A DNA stretch of 64,000 nucleotides from Mycobacterium lacus (GCF_010731535.1 NZ_AP022581.1:4783952-4847951); one strand, 5' to 3'; counted from the first letter of the stretch, positions 26,091 to 37,141 are shown. Notes: generated by a model from the sequence alone, not told the origin. Translations and numbers: made by a program.

Positions 26091-26171
26091 ATGGAAACAG
26101 CACCCAACGCCGTCGAAATGACGGTCGATCACGCCTGGTTCATCGCCGAAACCATCAAGGCCGCAACGTGA
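26091..26171 (+). pseudogene. 26-codon 5' stub of espG3
   Basis: From ATG 26091 the frame reads METAPNAVEMTVDHAWFIAETI, matching the N-terminus of EspG3, the cytosolic chaperone of ESX-3 PE/PPE substrates. After KAAT it stops, in a GTGA overlap with the eccE-like gene. In complete ESX-3 loci espG3 is about 295 codons and is followed by eccD3 and mycP3 before eccE3. One deletion of roughly 3.8 kb, joining codon ~22 of espG3 to the very end of mycP3, would produce this exactly. Whether the 26-residue peptide is made is unknown; its translation may matter for coupling to the next gene. Confidence 0.85.
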
Positions 26172-27211
26172 CGCTGCACATACGGCGGCCCGGCGTGGGC
26201 TGGCCGGGGACCGAGCGGATCACCCTGGCGCTGCTGGCTGTGCTGCCCGGGGTGATGGCATACCCATGGAGGTCGACACGCGACCAATGGGTGCTGGGTG
26301 TCGCTGCTTGCGTTGTGGTCGTGCTGCTCGGCTGGTGGCGTGGGCTTTATCTCACCACGATCCTGCGCCGCCGAGTGGCGGTGGCGCGTCGCCACCGAAA
26401 ATCTGCGTCCGAAGCAAGCATCGACGTCAAGACCACCGCGTTGCTACGCGTGTGGCCGCTGGTCCCCGACGCGCACGCGTTACCGTTGCCGCTGATCGCC
26501 GGCTACCTGAACCGCTACGGCATCCGCGCGCAGAAAATCCGAATCACCAACCGAGACATAGGAACTGATGTCTGGGAAACCTGGATCGGGTTGACGGTGT
26601 CAGCCGTCGACAACCTGGCGGCATTACAGGCACGCTCGCCACGCATTCCGTTGCACCAGACCACCGAAGTCGCAGCGCGCCGGCTTGCTGACCACCTACG
26701 CGAGGTCGGGTGGGCGGCCAGCGTGGCCGGGCCCGACGACGTGCCACCGTTGGTCGCCCGGTCGGCGCGTGAGACCTGGCGCGGGGTGCTACGCGAGGTT
26801 TCCAAAGGCAGCGGGGATTACGTTGCGGCCTACCGGATCACCGTAGACGACGCGCTGTCCGATACCCTCGCCGCGATCCGGTCCTATCCGGCGCGCGAGA
26901 CCTGGACGGCGCTGGAGATCGCCGACGGCCACGCTGGCCGGACGCTGGCCGCCGCATGCGCCTTCCGCACCGGTGAACGGCACCGGGGTGCCGGGCCGTT
27001 GGCCGGGCTGATTCCACAACACGGCAACCACCGAACGGCGCTGATGACGTTAAATCCCTTGTCGACACAGCGCCTCGACGGGCACACAGGCGTGCCCGGC
27101 GACCTGCTTGCGCGGCTCCGTTGGCGTACCGTGACACACTCGCTTCACGCCGCGCACCCCGGCCGCCGTTTCGGCACACGACCCCGTGCGAAACAGGCCG
27201 CACCCGAATAG
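26168..27211 (+). CDS. EccE3-like type VII secretion component
   Basis: This 347-residue protein has two closely spaced N-terminal membrane helices (about residues 18-60, ITLALLAVLPGVMA and WVLGVAACVVVVLLGWW) and a cytosolic domain. The EccE3 pattern is clear: GYLNRYGI, RITNRD, AVDNLAALQARS-RIPL, TTEVAARRLADHLRE, ETWTALE and LNPLSTQRLDG. EccE is the peripheral membrane subunit of the ESX translocon. Here no EccB, C or D gene or mycosin is present nearby, so it cannot build a channel alone. It might exchange into the main ESX-3 complex or be a passenger of the duplication. The extended Arg-rich C-terminus goes beyond what I recall for EccE3. GTG 26168 overlaps the espG3 stub stop. Confidence 0.85.
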   Translation: MTLHIRRPGVGWPGTERITLALLAVLPGVMAYPWRSTRDQWVLGVAACVVVVLLGWWRGLYLTTILRRRVAVARRHRKSASEASIDVKTTALLRVWPLVPDAHALPLPLIAGYLNRYGIRAQKIRITNRDIGTDVWETWIGLTVSAVDNLAALQARSPRIPLHQTTEVAARRLADHLREVGWAASVAGPDDVPPLVARSARETWRGVLREVSKGSGDYVAAYRITVDDALSDTLAAIRSYPARETWTALEIADGHAGRTLAAACAFRTGERHRGAGPLAGLIPQHGNHRTALMTLNPLSTQRLDGHTGVPGDLLARLRWRTVTHSLHAAHPGRRFGTRPRAKQAAPE

Positions 27212-27225
27212 CAACCGTCCGGCGT

Positions 27226-28242
27226 TCAACGCCGGACAATCACCGGCAAGCGGGCTCGGATGCGGTAGGTGGCCGGGCCGCTGCCAAACCATCTCTTACA
27301 CGACCGACTCAGCACGCTTTGCTCGGCGTAGCCGAGTTCGCGGGCCAGGTGCGACAGGCTCATACCCGTGGTCCGCAGGTAGCGGTCGGCGATGTCCTTA
27401 CGGACCTGATCGACCAGAGCGCCGAACGTGGTGTTCTCGTCGGCTAGCCTGCGCTGCAATGTCTTTGGGTGTAGGTGGAACTGATCGGCTACCACGTCCA
27501 GCGTCGCCGCCCCGGTGGGTAGCAACTGGCGCACGATGGTGCGCACCGATTCCACGATCCCGGCGCCCAACGGGGTGATGCTGCTCAGGTAGTCGACGAC
27601 GGCGCGATGAGCGACGTCATCGTGGTTCAGGGTGCGGCGCAGGTCGGCGGAGCGCAAGGTGAAACCCGCGGTGCGTTCGGCGAAGCACGGCCTGCAGCCG
27701 AAGTACTCCACATACGTGGCTTGGGGGTTGAGCGGGTCGTGGGGCAGGTGCACCGACAGGCTCGAGTAGTCGGCGCCCATCAGCAGGCGGAACACCCCTA
27801 GCGAGACGCCCAACGCCAGTTCGGTCGTCTGCGGGCATGGTGTCGCCTCGTCGAGCATGAACTCGACCGCGATGAATGATTGTTGCGGATCGATCAGCGG
27901 CATGATGCGGATGACGATCGCCGGGCTGTATGCCGCCATGAACGTGTTGAAGATCGCCAAGGCGTCGGCCACCGTCGCCGCGGTGCGGGCGGCGACGCCG
28001 ACGGGACCCAGGATCTCGATGCCCTGCCGCTTTGCCAACCGTCGGCCGAAATCCGGTGTGGCCGTGGCCTCGGCGGCCGATTCGATCGCCCGTATCGCCG
28101 CGCGGAGCGGAATGAACGCGTCGTAGTTGCCGACGTCCCGGGCGCGGATGCCTGCCGCGCGCAGCAGGCCGGTCGGGTCACCGCCCAGTTCGGAAACCAG
28201 GCCCGAGTAGTTCGACAGCGCGGTCCCGCGCACCACGGACAT
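27226..28242 (-). CDS. AraC-family transcriptional regulator (Rv3736-like)
   Basis: This regulator has about 338 residues from ATG 28242 (350 from an in-frame TTG at 28278). The N-terminal ~200 residues resemble the arabinose-binding-like domain of VirS/OruR-type regulators (MSVVRGTALSNYSGLVSELGG). The C-terminal ~90 residues hold two helix-turn-helix motifs: LDVVADQFHLHPKTLQRRL and MSLSHLARELGYAEQSVLSR with the AraC signature. It resembles M. tuberculosis Rv3736 by position. Divergent or nearby targets are not obvious; the next minus-strand gene lies 180 bp upstream. The effector is unknown. Confidence 0.9.
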   Translation of the reverse strand: MSVVRGTALSNYSGLVSELGGDPTGLLRAAGIRARDVGNYDAFIPLRAAIRAIESAAEATATPDFGRRLAKRQGIEILGPVGVAARTAATVADALAIFNTFMAAYSPAIVIRIMPLIDPQQSFIAVEFMLDEATPCPQTTELALGVSLGVFRLLMGADYSSLSVHLPHDPLNPQATYVEYFGCRPCFAERTAGFTLRSADLRRTLNHDDVAHRAVVDYLSSITPLGAGIVESVRTIVRQLLPTGAATLDVVADQFHLHPKTLQRRLADENTTFGALVDQVRKDIADRYLRTTGMSLSHLARELGYAEQSVLSRSCKRWFGSGPATYRIRARLPVIVRR

Positions 28243-28424
28243 GCGGTCGACCCTCAGCGGATCGGCTCGATATGTCAAGCACAGGGCCGGGTCAACGATT
28301 CGTTGGTCGCGGTGGATCGGACGCCAGTGGACTCTTGACGTGTGGACTTTGGCCTGTCCGCCCGGCGCTGAAGGTGAAGCGCCACGTGGTGATGGAACGC
28401 GCCGCCGGTGCGGTCGCTCTCGTC

Positions 28425-28940
28425 CTAAAGCTTGTAACCGATGGCGCGCAACAGGTCTCGTCGCTCGGCCACCTCACGATCGGTCTCCACTCCCACCGGG
28501 GTCTGCCCGTCGATGACGCCCGCGATGCCGCGCCCGCGCGGCGTCACGGCGACGAGGATGTCGACCGGGTTGGCCGTGGCGCAGTGGATCGAGCAGACCT
28601 CGGGCACCGCCTTTACCGGGTTGAGCACGTTGACCGGAAATCCCTCGCGCAAGAAGATCACGAAACAGTGCCCGGCCGCGATGGCCAGCGCGGCTCGGGT
28701 CGCGAGTTCGACCAACTCGGCATCGTTTCCCGTGCGGCGAACCAATCTCGGTCCCGACGCCTCACAGAAGGCCAGCCCGAATCGTAGCGATGGGCTCACC
28801 CCGACCAGCGCCTCGTGCAGGTCTTCGACCGTCTTGATGAAGTGCGCCTGCCCGACAATTACGTTGACATCGTCCGGCTTCTCAACGGACACCAAATCCC
28901 AGGACAGCGACGTCTCGGACACAAACCCAGTCACAGACAC
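28425..28940 (-). CDS. Adenosine-specific kinase-type protein (PF04008, Rv3735-like)
   Basis: This 171-residue compact protein belongs to the family annotated adenosine-specific kinase (PF04008). Recognisable blocks are VNVIVGQAHFIKTVEDLHEAL, LRFGLAFCEASGPRLVRRTGND, GHCFVIFLREGFPVNVLN and EVCSIHCATANPVDILVA, ending RDLLRAIGYKL. GTG 28940 (or 28934) begins the conserved region. The longer frame to 29132 is Arg/Pro-rich non-family sequence. The true activity of bacterial members is poorly established. M. tuberculosis has Rv3735 at this position. Confidence 0.88.
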   Translation of the reverse strand: MSVTGFVSETSLSWDLVSVEKPDDVNVIVGQAHFIKTVEDLHEALVGVSPSLRFGLAFCEASGPRLVRRTGNDAELVELATRAALAIAAGHCFVIFLREGFPVNVLNPVKAVPEVCSIHCATANPVDILVAVTPRGRGIAGVIDGQTPVGVETDREVAERRDLLRAIGYKL

Positions 28941-29293
28941 ATGCTGCCACCAACGGTCCGCGTTCGGGATGGTTCGGTGTCGGGCAGCTCGGTGCGGAGG
29001 AATCGGCAGAGCGAGTATTCGAGGCCCGGATCGAGCGCCGAGGTGGCTTCGGTCAGTCGATGGTCGGGAACCGACGCCGATGGTCTTCCGCCGGGTTTCG
29101 CCGATCGCGGGAGAGGGATGGAACCCCCGCATTTGCGCCCGGTGTGATGTCGATGAGTGCTCGAAATGCCGTTTGCAATTATGCGCCGATATGTTCCGCG
29201 CAGCGCGCGTCCGGACCCTGCGTCGAGGTATGGCGGCGCAAACAACTGCATAATTGTGCAGGCGCCCACGGGCGACATTCTTAGACTCGGGCT
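28941..29293. other. Divergent intergenic region
   Basis: These 353 bp lie between the minus-strand adenosine-kinase-like gene and plus-strand fadD. No family-like frame is present on either strand; the long minus-strand frame crossing it is antisense to fadD. It presumably holds both promoters. I could not identify a convincing operator. Confidence 0.45.
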
Positions 29294-31135
<1,842 letters not shown>

Positions 31136-31315
31136 AACGCGTGGCGCGCCCTGCGTTGACGTCGGAGGCCCTGACTACTTCGGCGCGAGCTGTGTGAGCG
31201 CGGGTCCGTTCGGTGAGGACGACCTGGAAGCCCGTGCGCCGTTCAACAACTATTACGAGGAGCGACGTTGTGAAGCCGCCTTCGCGTCGCGCATCGATCG
31301 CGGTCTAATAGGTGG

Positions 31316-32674
31316 ATGGACCTGATGATGCCCACCGACTCGATGTTTCTGTTCGCTGAATCCCGTGAGCACCCCATGCACGTGGGTGGATTGCAGTTGT
31401 TCGAGCCACCGGAGGGCGCGGGCCCGGAATTCGTCCGGGGGTTCTACGACGCCCTGGTCGCCAACGACGAATTCCAGCCGGTATTCCGCAAGCACCCCGC
31501 GACGATCGGCGGCGGAATCGCCCGCGTGGCATGGGCCTACGACGACGACATAGACGTCGACTACCACGTCCGGCGTTCGGCGCTGCCGTCGCCGGGACGG
31601 GTCCGCGACCTGCTCGAGCTGACCTCTCGGCTGCATACCAGCCTGCTCGATCGCCACCGCCCGCTGTGGGAACTCCACGTGGTGGAGGGACTGAACGACG
31701 GCCGGTTCGCCCTGTACACCAAGATCCACCACGCCCTGATGGACGGTGTTACGGCGGTGAAGCTGATGCAGCGCACGCTGTCGGCCGACCCGGACGACAC
31801 CGAGGTCCGGGCGATGTGGAACCTACCTCGGCGACCGCGCCGGCAATCCAGCGGCTCCTTCTCGTTGGGCTCGCTGGCCAAGATGGCGGGATCCGTTGTG
31901 GGACTTGCCCCTTCGACGTTGAAGCTGGCCTACGCCGCGCTCTTCGAGCAGCAGCTGACCCTGCCGTTCGCGGCGCCGCACACCATGTTCAACAGAAAGG
32001 TCGGGGGAGCCCGCCGGTGCGCTGGCCAGTCCTGGTCGCTGGACCGCATCAAGAGCGTCAAGCAGGCGGCCGGAGTGACCGTCAACGATGCCGTCCTGGC
32101 GATGTGCGCCGGCGCCCTGCGTTACTACCTGATCGAGCAGAATGCGCTGCCGGGCCGGCCGCTGATCGCGATGGTTCCGGTGAGCCTGCGGTCGAAGGAG
32201 GACGCCGACGGCGGTGGCAATTTGGTCGGCAGCATCTTGTGCAACCTCGCAACCCACCTTGAGGATCCCGCGGCGCGGATCGAGGCCATCAGCGAGTCGA
32301 TGCGCGCCAACAAGAAGGTGCTCTCCGAATTGCCGCAGCTGCATGTCCTGGCATTGTCGGCGCTCAACATGGCGCCGCTGACGCTGGCGGGTGTGCCGGG
32401 GTTCCTCTCCACGGTGCCGCCACCGTTCAACATCGTCATCTCGAACGTGCCGGGACCGGCGCAGCAGATGTATTACGGCGGTGCCCGGCTGGACGGAAGC
32501 TACCCCCTGTCCAACATCCCGGACGGGCAAGCGTTGAACATCACCCTGGTCAATAACGCCGGCAATCTCGATTTCGGTCTGGTCGGATGTCGGCGAAGCG
32601 TGCCACACCTACAGCGACTACTCGCGCACCTGGAGTCGTCGCTCAAGGATCTAGAAGTCGCGGTCGGGGTCTGA
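31316..32674 (+). CDS. tgs2: WS/DGAT-family acyltransferase
   Basis: This 452-residue wax-ester/triacylglycerol synthase has active-site HHALMDG at H138-G144, N-terminal PTDSMFLFAESREHPMHVGG, mid-protein NDAVLAMCAGALR and C-terminal PPFNIVISNVPG and SYPLSN. Position between an Rv3735-like and an Rv3733c-like gene identifies the Rv3734c (Tgs2) counterpart. The enzyme acylates diacylglycerol with long-chain acyl-CoA to make triacylglycerol used as reserve. It is about 50-60% similar by eye to the paralogue at 15236-16588, indicating old duplication. The Nudix gene follows after 13 bp. Confidence 0.9.
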   Translation: MDLMMPTDSMFLFAESREHPMHVGGLQLFEPPEGAGPEFVRGFYDALVANDEFQPVFRKHPATIGGGIARVAWAYDDDIDVDYHVRRSALPSPGRVRDLLELTSRLHTSLLDRHRPLWELHVVEGLNDGRFALYTKIHHALMDGVTAVKLMQRTLSADPDDTEVRAMWNLPRRPRRQSSGSFSLGSLAKMAGSVVGLAPSTLKLAYAALFEQQLTLPFAAPHTMFNRKVGGARRCAGQSWSLDRIKSVKQAAGVTVNDAVLAMCAGALRYYLIEQNALPGRPLIAMVPVSLRSKEDADGGGNLVGSILCNLATHLEDPAARIEAISESMRANKKVLSELPQLHVLALSALNMAPLTLAGVPGFLSTVPPPFNIVISNVPGPAQQMYYGGARLDGSYPLSNIPDGQALNITLVNNAGNLDFGLVGCRRSVPHLQRLLAHLESSLKDLEVAVGV

Positions 32675-32687
32675 CAGAACGCGCGCC

Positions 32688-33173
32688 ATGCCCAAGCTCA
32701 GCGCGGGTGTGCTGGTGTACCGGGTCCGCGACGGGGCTATCGAGGTCCTGATCGCGCATCCGGGCGGCCCGTTTTGGGCCCGAAAGGACGACGGGGCCTG
32801 GTCAATCCCGAAAGGCGAGTACGCCGACGGCGACGATCCCTGGGCGGCCGCCCGGCGCGAGTTCGCCGAGGAGCTCGGGCTGCCGGTGCCGGACGGGCCG
32901 CGAATAGACCTCGGCTCGCTGAAGCAGCCCAGCGGCAAGGTGGTCACCGCCTTCGCCGTCCACGGTGACCTGGACGTCACCGAAACGCGCAGCAACACTT
33001 TCGAACTGGAGTGGCCCCGAGGCTCGGGCAGGGTCCGCGAGTTCCCCGAGGTCGATAGGGTCGGCTGGTTTCCGGTGGCGCGGGCATACACCAAGCTGCT
33101 CAAGGGGCAGCGCGCATTTCTCGATCGGTTGCTGGCGCACCCGGCGGTAGCGGGGTCACCCGAAGGGACGTGA
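32688..33173 (+). CDS. Nudix hydrolase (Rv3733c-like)
   Basis: This 161-residue protein has a Nudix box GEYADGDDPWAAARREFAEEL plus GL, in which the first conserved Glu of G-x5-E is Asp, as in some YfcD-like members, while the essential REFAEELG part is intact. Nudix enzymes hydrolyse nucleoside diphosphates linked to another moiety; the substrate is unknown. SIPKGE precedes the box as in diadenosine-polyphosphate-type members. It begins 13 bp after tgs2, probably one transcript, and its last 18 bp overlap the convergent DUF2330 gene. Confidence 0.9.
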   Translation: MPKLSAGVLVYRVRDGAIEVLIAHPGGPFWARKDDGAWSIPKGEYADGDDPWAAARREFAEELGLPVPDGPRIDLGSLKQPSGKVVTAFAVHGDLDVTETRSNTFELEWPRGSGRVREFPEVDRVGWFPVARAYTKLLKGQRAFLDRLLAHPAVAGSPEGT

Positions 33174-34226
33174 GAGCCGCCTGGGATAGATCAGCCGGTG
33201 GACCAGGACGAAGATCACCGTCGCCGCCACCACGACCGTCACCACCGCGGCCAACAGGATCAGCTCTATCGGAACATCGACGTTGTCGTAGACGACGATC
33301 ACTTGCCGGTAGGCATCGTCGTTTTGGGCGTTGCCGAACGTGAAATCCGAGGAGATCCGCGCCGTCTGGTAGATGTCGGCCTGCATCTTGGTCAGGTACG
33401 AGCCGTGGTTGGCGGCCAGCTCGCGCAGCAGCGGGTCACGTACGGAATCGGAAACGTTGCCGGCGTACTGGATCTGGGTGGCCTGGGTGGAAGCGTCGGG
33501 GTCGGTGCGCCGCTGACGGTGGTCGGACAGCGTGAGGATGGTGACGTGCTGCGGATCCGCGGCCGCCACCGAGAGCCGCATGGGATAGACCAGCCGGGAC
33601 GACCGGAAGGTCATCCGCACCGGATCGAGCCCGCCCACTATCGGGGCCGCGCTGGTCAGCCGCATCGCCACGAACGCCCAGCCCTCACGCACGTACGGCT
33701 CCAGCGCCTGGGCCACCGCCGGCCGGATGGAATAGCCGTTGTCGGCTAGCCAGCTTTGCAGGCCGGCCAGGTCGCCGCCGGCTAGGGTGGTGGCCTCCAG
33801 TGGGCCCAGCTGAACCTGATTGACCACGTCGGGCGCCCTGGCGGCGGTCGCCCCCTCGCGCGGCGCGGAGGCGGCGAGCATGAGGCTCAGTCGCCAACGT
33901 CGCTGGTGCTGGATCTGCGGCGCGGTGAGCTCGTCCAACTCGATGAAGGTTGCCTTGTCGCCCGCCGTGACGGTCGCCGGCGTGGGGGTGGGGACCACCA
34001 AGGCGACGTCAGTGGCGGTGGAGTCCATCGCGAGCCGCATCAGGATGGTCTCGGTTGTCCCGTCCCAATGCACCAGCGCCACTTCATGATTCATCTTGGC
34101 TTGGGAGCCGCCCGGAGCGATTGCGGCACCGCACGCGCATGCGTAACTCGGCGCGGCCAGCATGCTTGTTGTGGCGGCCAGCAGGGCGACGCTCAACGCT
34201 ATTCGACACGCGCGCAGCACCGTCAT
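33156..34226 (-). CDS. DUF2330-type secreted membrane-anchored protein (Rv3732-like)
   Basis: This 356-residue protein has an N-terminal signal sequence (ACRIALSVALLAATTSMLAA) followed by Cys-rich CACGAAIAPG. A long extracytoplasmic beta-rich region comes next, then a single C-terminal transmembrane helix (ELILLAAVVTVVVAATVIFVLV) with a basic tail (HRLIYPRRLSR), placing the bulk outside the membrane. The pattern is that of DUF2330 proteins. Function is unknown. It matches Rv3732 in order and length. Convergent overlap with the Nudix gene; 81 bp to the divergent P450 gene. Confidence 0.85.
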   Translation of the reverse strand: MTVLRACRIALSVALLAATTSMLAAPSYACACGAAIAPGGSQAKMNHEVALVHWDGTTETILMRLAMDSTATDVALVVPTPTPATVTAGDKATFIELDELTAPQIQHQRRWRLSLMLAASAPREGATAARAPDVVNQVQLGPLEATTLAGGDLAGLQSWLADNGYSIRPAVAQALEPYVREGWAFVAMRLTSAAPIVGGLDPVRMTFRSSRLVYPMRLSVAAADPQHVTILTLSDHRQRRTDPDASTQATQIQYAGNVSDSVRDPLLRELAANHGSYLTKMQADIYQTARISSDFTFGNAQNDDAYRQVIVVYDNVDVPIELILLAAVVTVVVAATVIFVLVHRLIYPRRLSRPFG

Positions 34227-34307
34227 GGCGCAATGTTACGTGCGGGTTGGCCCGCGGCGGCCCGCTTTGAAAACCGCTTTGAAAGACGGCGCAGGCACAA
34301 TGTGAGG

Positions 34308-35543
34308 ATGACGACCGCGCCGACCGAGCGGGCCGAATCTCACGCGTTGCTGCTACAGCTGCTGGACCCGGCCAACCGGGTCGACCCCTACCCGGTCTAC
34401 GCGCAGTTTCGTGACCGCGGACCGCTGCTGCTACCCGAGGCCAACCTGGCCGTCTTCTCGGCCTATCGCGACTGCGACGAGGTTTTGCGGCATCCGTCTT
34501 CGAGCAGTGATCGGCTCAAGTCGACGATCGCGCAGCGTCAGATCAGCGACGGCACGGCGCCGCGCCCGCTGGGCCCGCCGGGATTTCTGTTCCTCGATCC
34601 GCCCGACCACACCCGGCTGCGCAAGCTGGTGAGCAAGGCTTTCGCGCCGAAGGTGGTCAATGCGCTGCGACCCGATATCGGCGCCCTGGTGCAGGGATTG
34701 CTGGATCGGATCGCCGAAAAGGGCCGATTCGACGTCATCAGCGACTTCGCCTACCCGCTGCCGGTGGCCGTCATTTGCCGGCTGCTCGGCGTGCCGCTCG
34801 AGGACGAGCCGCGGTTCAGCCACGCGTCCGCGCTGCTGGCGCAGTCGTTGGACCCGTTCGTCTCGTTCACCGGCGAAGCGGCGAGCGGCGTCGACGACCG
34901 GCTAAGGGCCGCTCGGTGGCTGCGCGAATACTTTCATGACCTGATTGAGCAGCGGCGATCGCGGCCGGGCGACGACCTGATGTCCGGTCTGATCGCGGTG
35001 GAGGAGTCCGGCGATCAGCTGACCGCCGACGAGATCGTCGCCACCTGCAACCTGCTGCTGATCGCGGGCCACGAGACCACCGTGAACCTGATCGCGAACG
35101 CCGTCCTGGCGCTGTTGCGGCATCCCGTGCAGTGGACAGCCCTGGGCGCCGACGCCGGTCGGGCCCCGGCCGTCGTCGAGGAGACGCTGCGTCTCGACCC
35201 GCCCGTGCAACTGGCCGGCCGAATTGCCGTCGACGACATGACGATTGGGGAGGTCGAGGTGCCACGCGGCGACACCATGATGCTGTTGCTGGCCGCGGCC
35301 CAGCGCGATCCCGCCGAGTTCGACCGCCCGGAGGCCTTCGATCCCGATCGGGGGACGTTGCGGCACTTGGGCTTTGGCCGTGGCGCGCACTATTGCCTGG
35401 GCGCTCCGCTGGCGCGGCTGGAGGCCGGCGTGGCGCTCTCCGCGGTGACGGCGCGCTTCCCGGACGCGCGGCTGGACAGCGAGCCGCGGTATAAGCCGAA
35501 CGTCACGCTGCGCGGATTGTCGGCGCTGACGGTCGCGGTTTAG
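34308..35543 (+). CDS. Cytochrome P450
   Basis: This 411-residue soluble bacterial P450 has the I-helix oxygen-binding motif AGHETT (A253-T258), the K-helix E-x-x-R in VEETLRLDPP and the heme-binding loop FGRGAHYCLG with C363 as thiolate ligand. All conserved elements are present, so it should be active with ferredoxin/reductase partners, none of which is encoded beside it. The CYP family cannot be assigned by eye. It lies between Rv3732-like and Rv3731-like genes, where I recall no P450 in M. tuberculosis, suggesting a lineage-specific insertion or loss. Its stop overlaps the next convergent gene by 4 bp. Confidence 0.93.
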   Translation: MTTAPTERAESHALLLQLLDPANRVDPYPVYAQFRDRGPLLLPEANLAVFSAYRDCDEVLRHPSSSSDRLKSTIAQRQISDGTAPRPLGPPGFLFLDPPDHTRLRKLVSKAFAPKVVNALRPDIGALVQGLLDRIAEKGRFDVISDFAYPLPVAVICRLLGVPLEDEPRFSHASALLAQSLDPFVSFTGEAASGVDDRLRAARWLREYFHDLIEQRRSRPGDDLMSGLIAVEESGDQLTADEIVATCNLLLIAGHETTVNLIANAVLALLRHPVQWTALGADAGRAPAVVEETLRLDPPVQLAGRIAVDDMTIGEVEVPRGDTMMLLLAAAQRDPAEFDRPEAFDPDRGTLRHLGFGRGAHYCLGAPLARLEAGVALSAVTARFPDARLDSEPRYKPNVTLRGLSALTVAV

Positions 35544-35983
35544 ACGATCGAACCCGTACCCAAGCCGTTATTGCCGGTCGCGCGCGAACCCGCCAAGTTG
35601 ATCGCAAGCGGTATGGGTGCGCCCACCGCATCGGTGGCTTCCGCGTCGCGATAGGCGCCGATCGTGTACTCACCGTCGACCTCGATTGCGAACGAGAGGT
35701 CGTAGGTGAAACACCGGTACTTGGAAGGCTTGTCGTCCTCGTCGGGCCAGTCCCAACTCGATCGGATCACTCCGCGTCGCTCCCCGCGGGGATCTTTGCA
35801 CACGACATATATCTCCGGCTCGTAGTCCCCGCCCGCCGGGGCGTGGACCACGAGAACGACCGGAATCGTAAGCCAGAGGGGGATTTGGTCGACCGCATAG
35901 CTGGTCGTTGGTATGCGCATGGCGTCGATCGCGCCACCGTCCATCTTGGCGGAACCGGCTACCAAAAGTGCAGCTACATGCAT
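35540..35983 (-). CDS. Hypothetical protein, distant paralogue of the 10093/10955 pair
   Basis: This 147-residue protein of unknown function has a layout matching the two small paralogues at 10093 and 10955. An N-terminal ALLVAGSAKMD-like strand is followed by a hydrophobic IPLWLTIPVVLVVH, then PEIYVVCKDPRGE, and a closing FAIEVDGEYTIGAYRD...IPLAI corresponding to their FEIQVQLPVDGRWVI..ISLPL. Similarity is low and is my reading, not an alignment score. No signal, no catalytic motif. It overlaps the P450 3' end by 4 bp and lies 35 bp from ligC. Confidence 0.65.
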   Translation of the reverse strand: MHVAALLVAGSAKMDGGAIDAMRIPTTSYAVDQIPLWLTIPVVLVVHAPAGGDYEPEIYVVCKDPRGERRGVIRSSWDWPDEDDKPSKYRCFTYDLSFAIEVDGEYTIGAYRDAEATDAVGAPIPLAINLAGSRATGNNGLGTGSIV

Positions 35984-36018
35984 CCCGACAGCTTAACGGC
36001 GACTTCGGCGAGAAACCA

Positions 36019-37104
36019 TTAATGCGTCCCGAGGCCGGGGACGATGTCGTCGAGGCTGAAGGTGAGTGGCTGGTCAAGTTGGGCGTAGGTGCACGAGCGT
36101 GGGTCCCGGTCGGGACGCCACCGGCTGAACTGGGCGGTGTGGCGGAACCGCACACCCTCCATGTGGTCGTAGCGGACCTCGACCACCCGCTCGGGTCGCA
36201 GCGGCACGAAGGACAGGTCCTTGCCGGCGTTCCATCGGGAGAACCCGTTCTTGCGGGGGGTGCGTTCGCCGGCTTGGTGGGCGGCCCAGGTCCACGGGTG
36301 GTCATCGAAACTGGTGACCAGCGGCTGCAGTTCGGCGAACAGCCGCCGCCGCTGCGCCATCGGGAAGGCGCCGATCACGCCGACCGACGCGAGTTGGCCG
36401 TCGTCCTGGTAAAGCCCCAGCAGCAGCGAGCCGATCGCGTCAGCGCCGGACTTGTGCACTCGATACCCGGCGACCACGCAGTCGGCGGTCCGTTCGTGCT
36501 TGATCTTGAACATCACCCGCTTGTCCGGCTGGTACGTGATGGTCAGCGGCTTGGCGATGACGCCGTCCAGACCGGCCCCCTCGAACTTCTCGAACCATTG
36601 CCGCGCGGTCGCCAGATCGGTGGTCGCCGGCGTGACGTGGATCGACGGACCGGAACCGGAGAGCGCGTCGACCAGGGCGGCGCGGCGCTCGCTGAATGGG
36701 CGGTCGGTGTAGTCGTCGCCGCCGAGGGCGAGCAGGTCGAACGCGATGAAGGAAGCCGGCGTGTGCTCGGCGAGCAGTCGCACTCGCGAATCGGCGGGGT
36801 GGATGCGCTGTTGCAGCGCCTCGAAGTCCAGGCCGTGGTCGGTGGCGATGACGATCTCGCCGTCGATCACGCACCGTCGTGGCAGTTCGGCCTTGACCGC
36901 CGCGACCAGCTCGGGGAAGTAGCGGGTCATCGGTCGCTCGTTGCGGCTGCCCAGCTCGACCTCGTCGTTGTCGCGGAAGCAGATGGACCGGAAGCCATCC
37001 CATTTGGGCTCATACGACGAATCAGGTGGGATCTTCCAGACCGATGTGGCCCCGACCGATTTGGCCAGCATCGGCGAGACCGGCGGCATGACGGGTAAGT
37101 CCAT
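36019..37104 (-). CDS. ligC: ATP-dependent DNA ligase LigC
   Basis: This 361-residue ligase has the nucleotidyltransferase motif I K-x-D-G-x-R as KWDGFR with adenylated Lys K34. Motif III lies around FDLLAL, motif IV GLDGVIAKP and motif V KIKHERTADCVV, followed by the OB-fold C-terminus. LigC seals nicks in an auxiliary end-joining or gap-repair pathway. ATG 37104 is chosen (MDLPVMPPVSPMLAK). The longer frame extends into the divergent polymerase gene, whose start is only 37 bp away. Sharing a promoter region with a LigD-polymerase-like partner is typical of mycobacteria (Rv3731/Rv3730c). Confidence 0.95.
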   Translation of the reverse strand: MDLPVMPPVSPMLAKSVGATSVWKIPPDSSYEPKWDGFRSICFRDNDEVELGSRNERPMTRYFPELVAAVKAELPRRCVIDGEIVIATDHGLDFEALQQRIHPADSRVRLLAEHTPASFIAFDLLALGGDDYTDRPFSERRAALVDALSGSGPSIHVTPATTDLATARQWFEKFEGAGLDGVIAKPLTITYQPDKRVMFKIKHERTADCVVAGYRVHKSGADAIGSLLLGLYQDDGQLASVGVIGAFPMAQRRRLFAELQPLVTSFDDHPWTWAAHQAGERTPRKNGFSRWNAGKDLSFVPLRPERVVEVRYDHMEGVRFRHTAQFSRWRPDRDPRSCTYAQLDQPLTFSLDDIVPGLGTH

Positions 37105-37141
37105 TGATTCATTCTGGCCCGGGGCATGCTGGAATCCAGCT

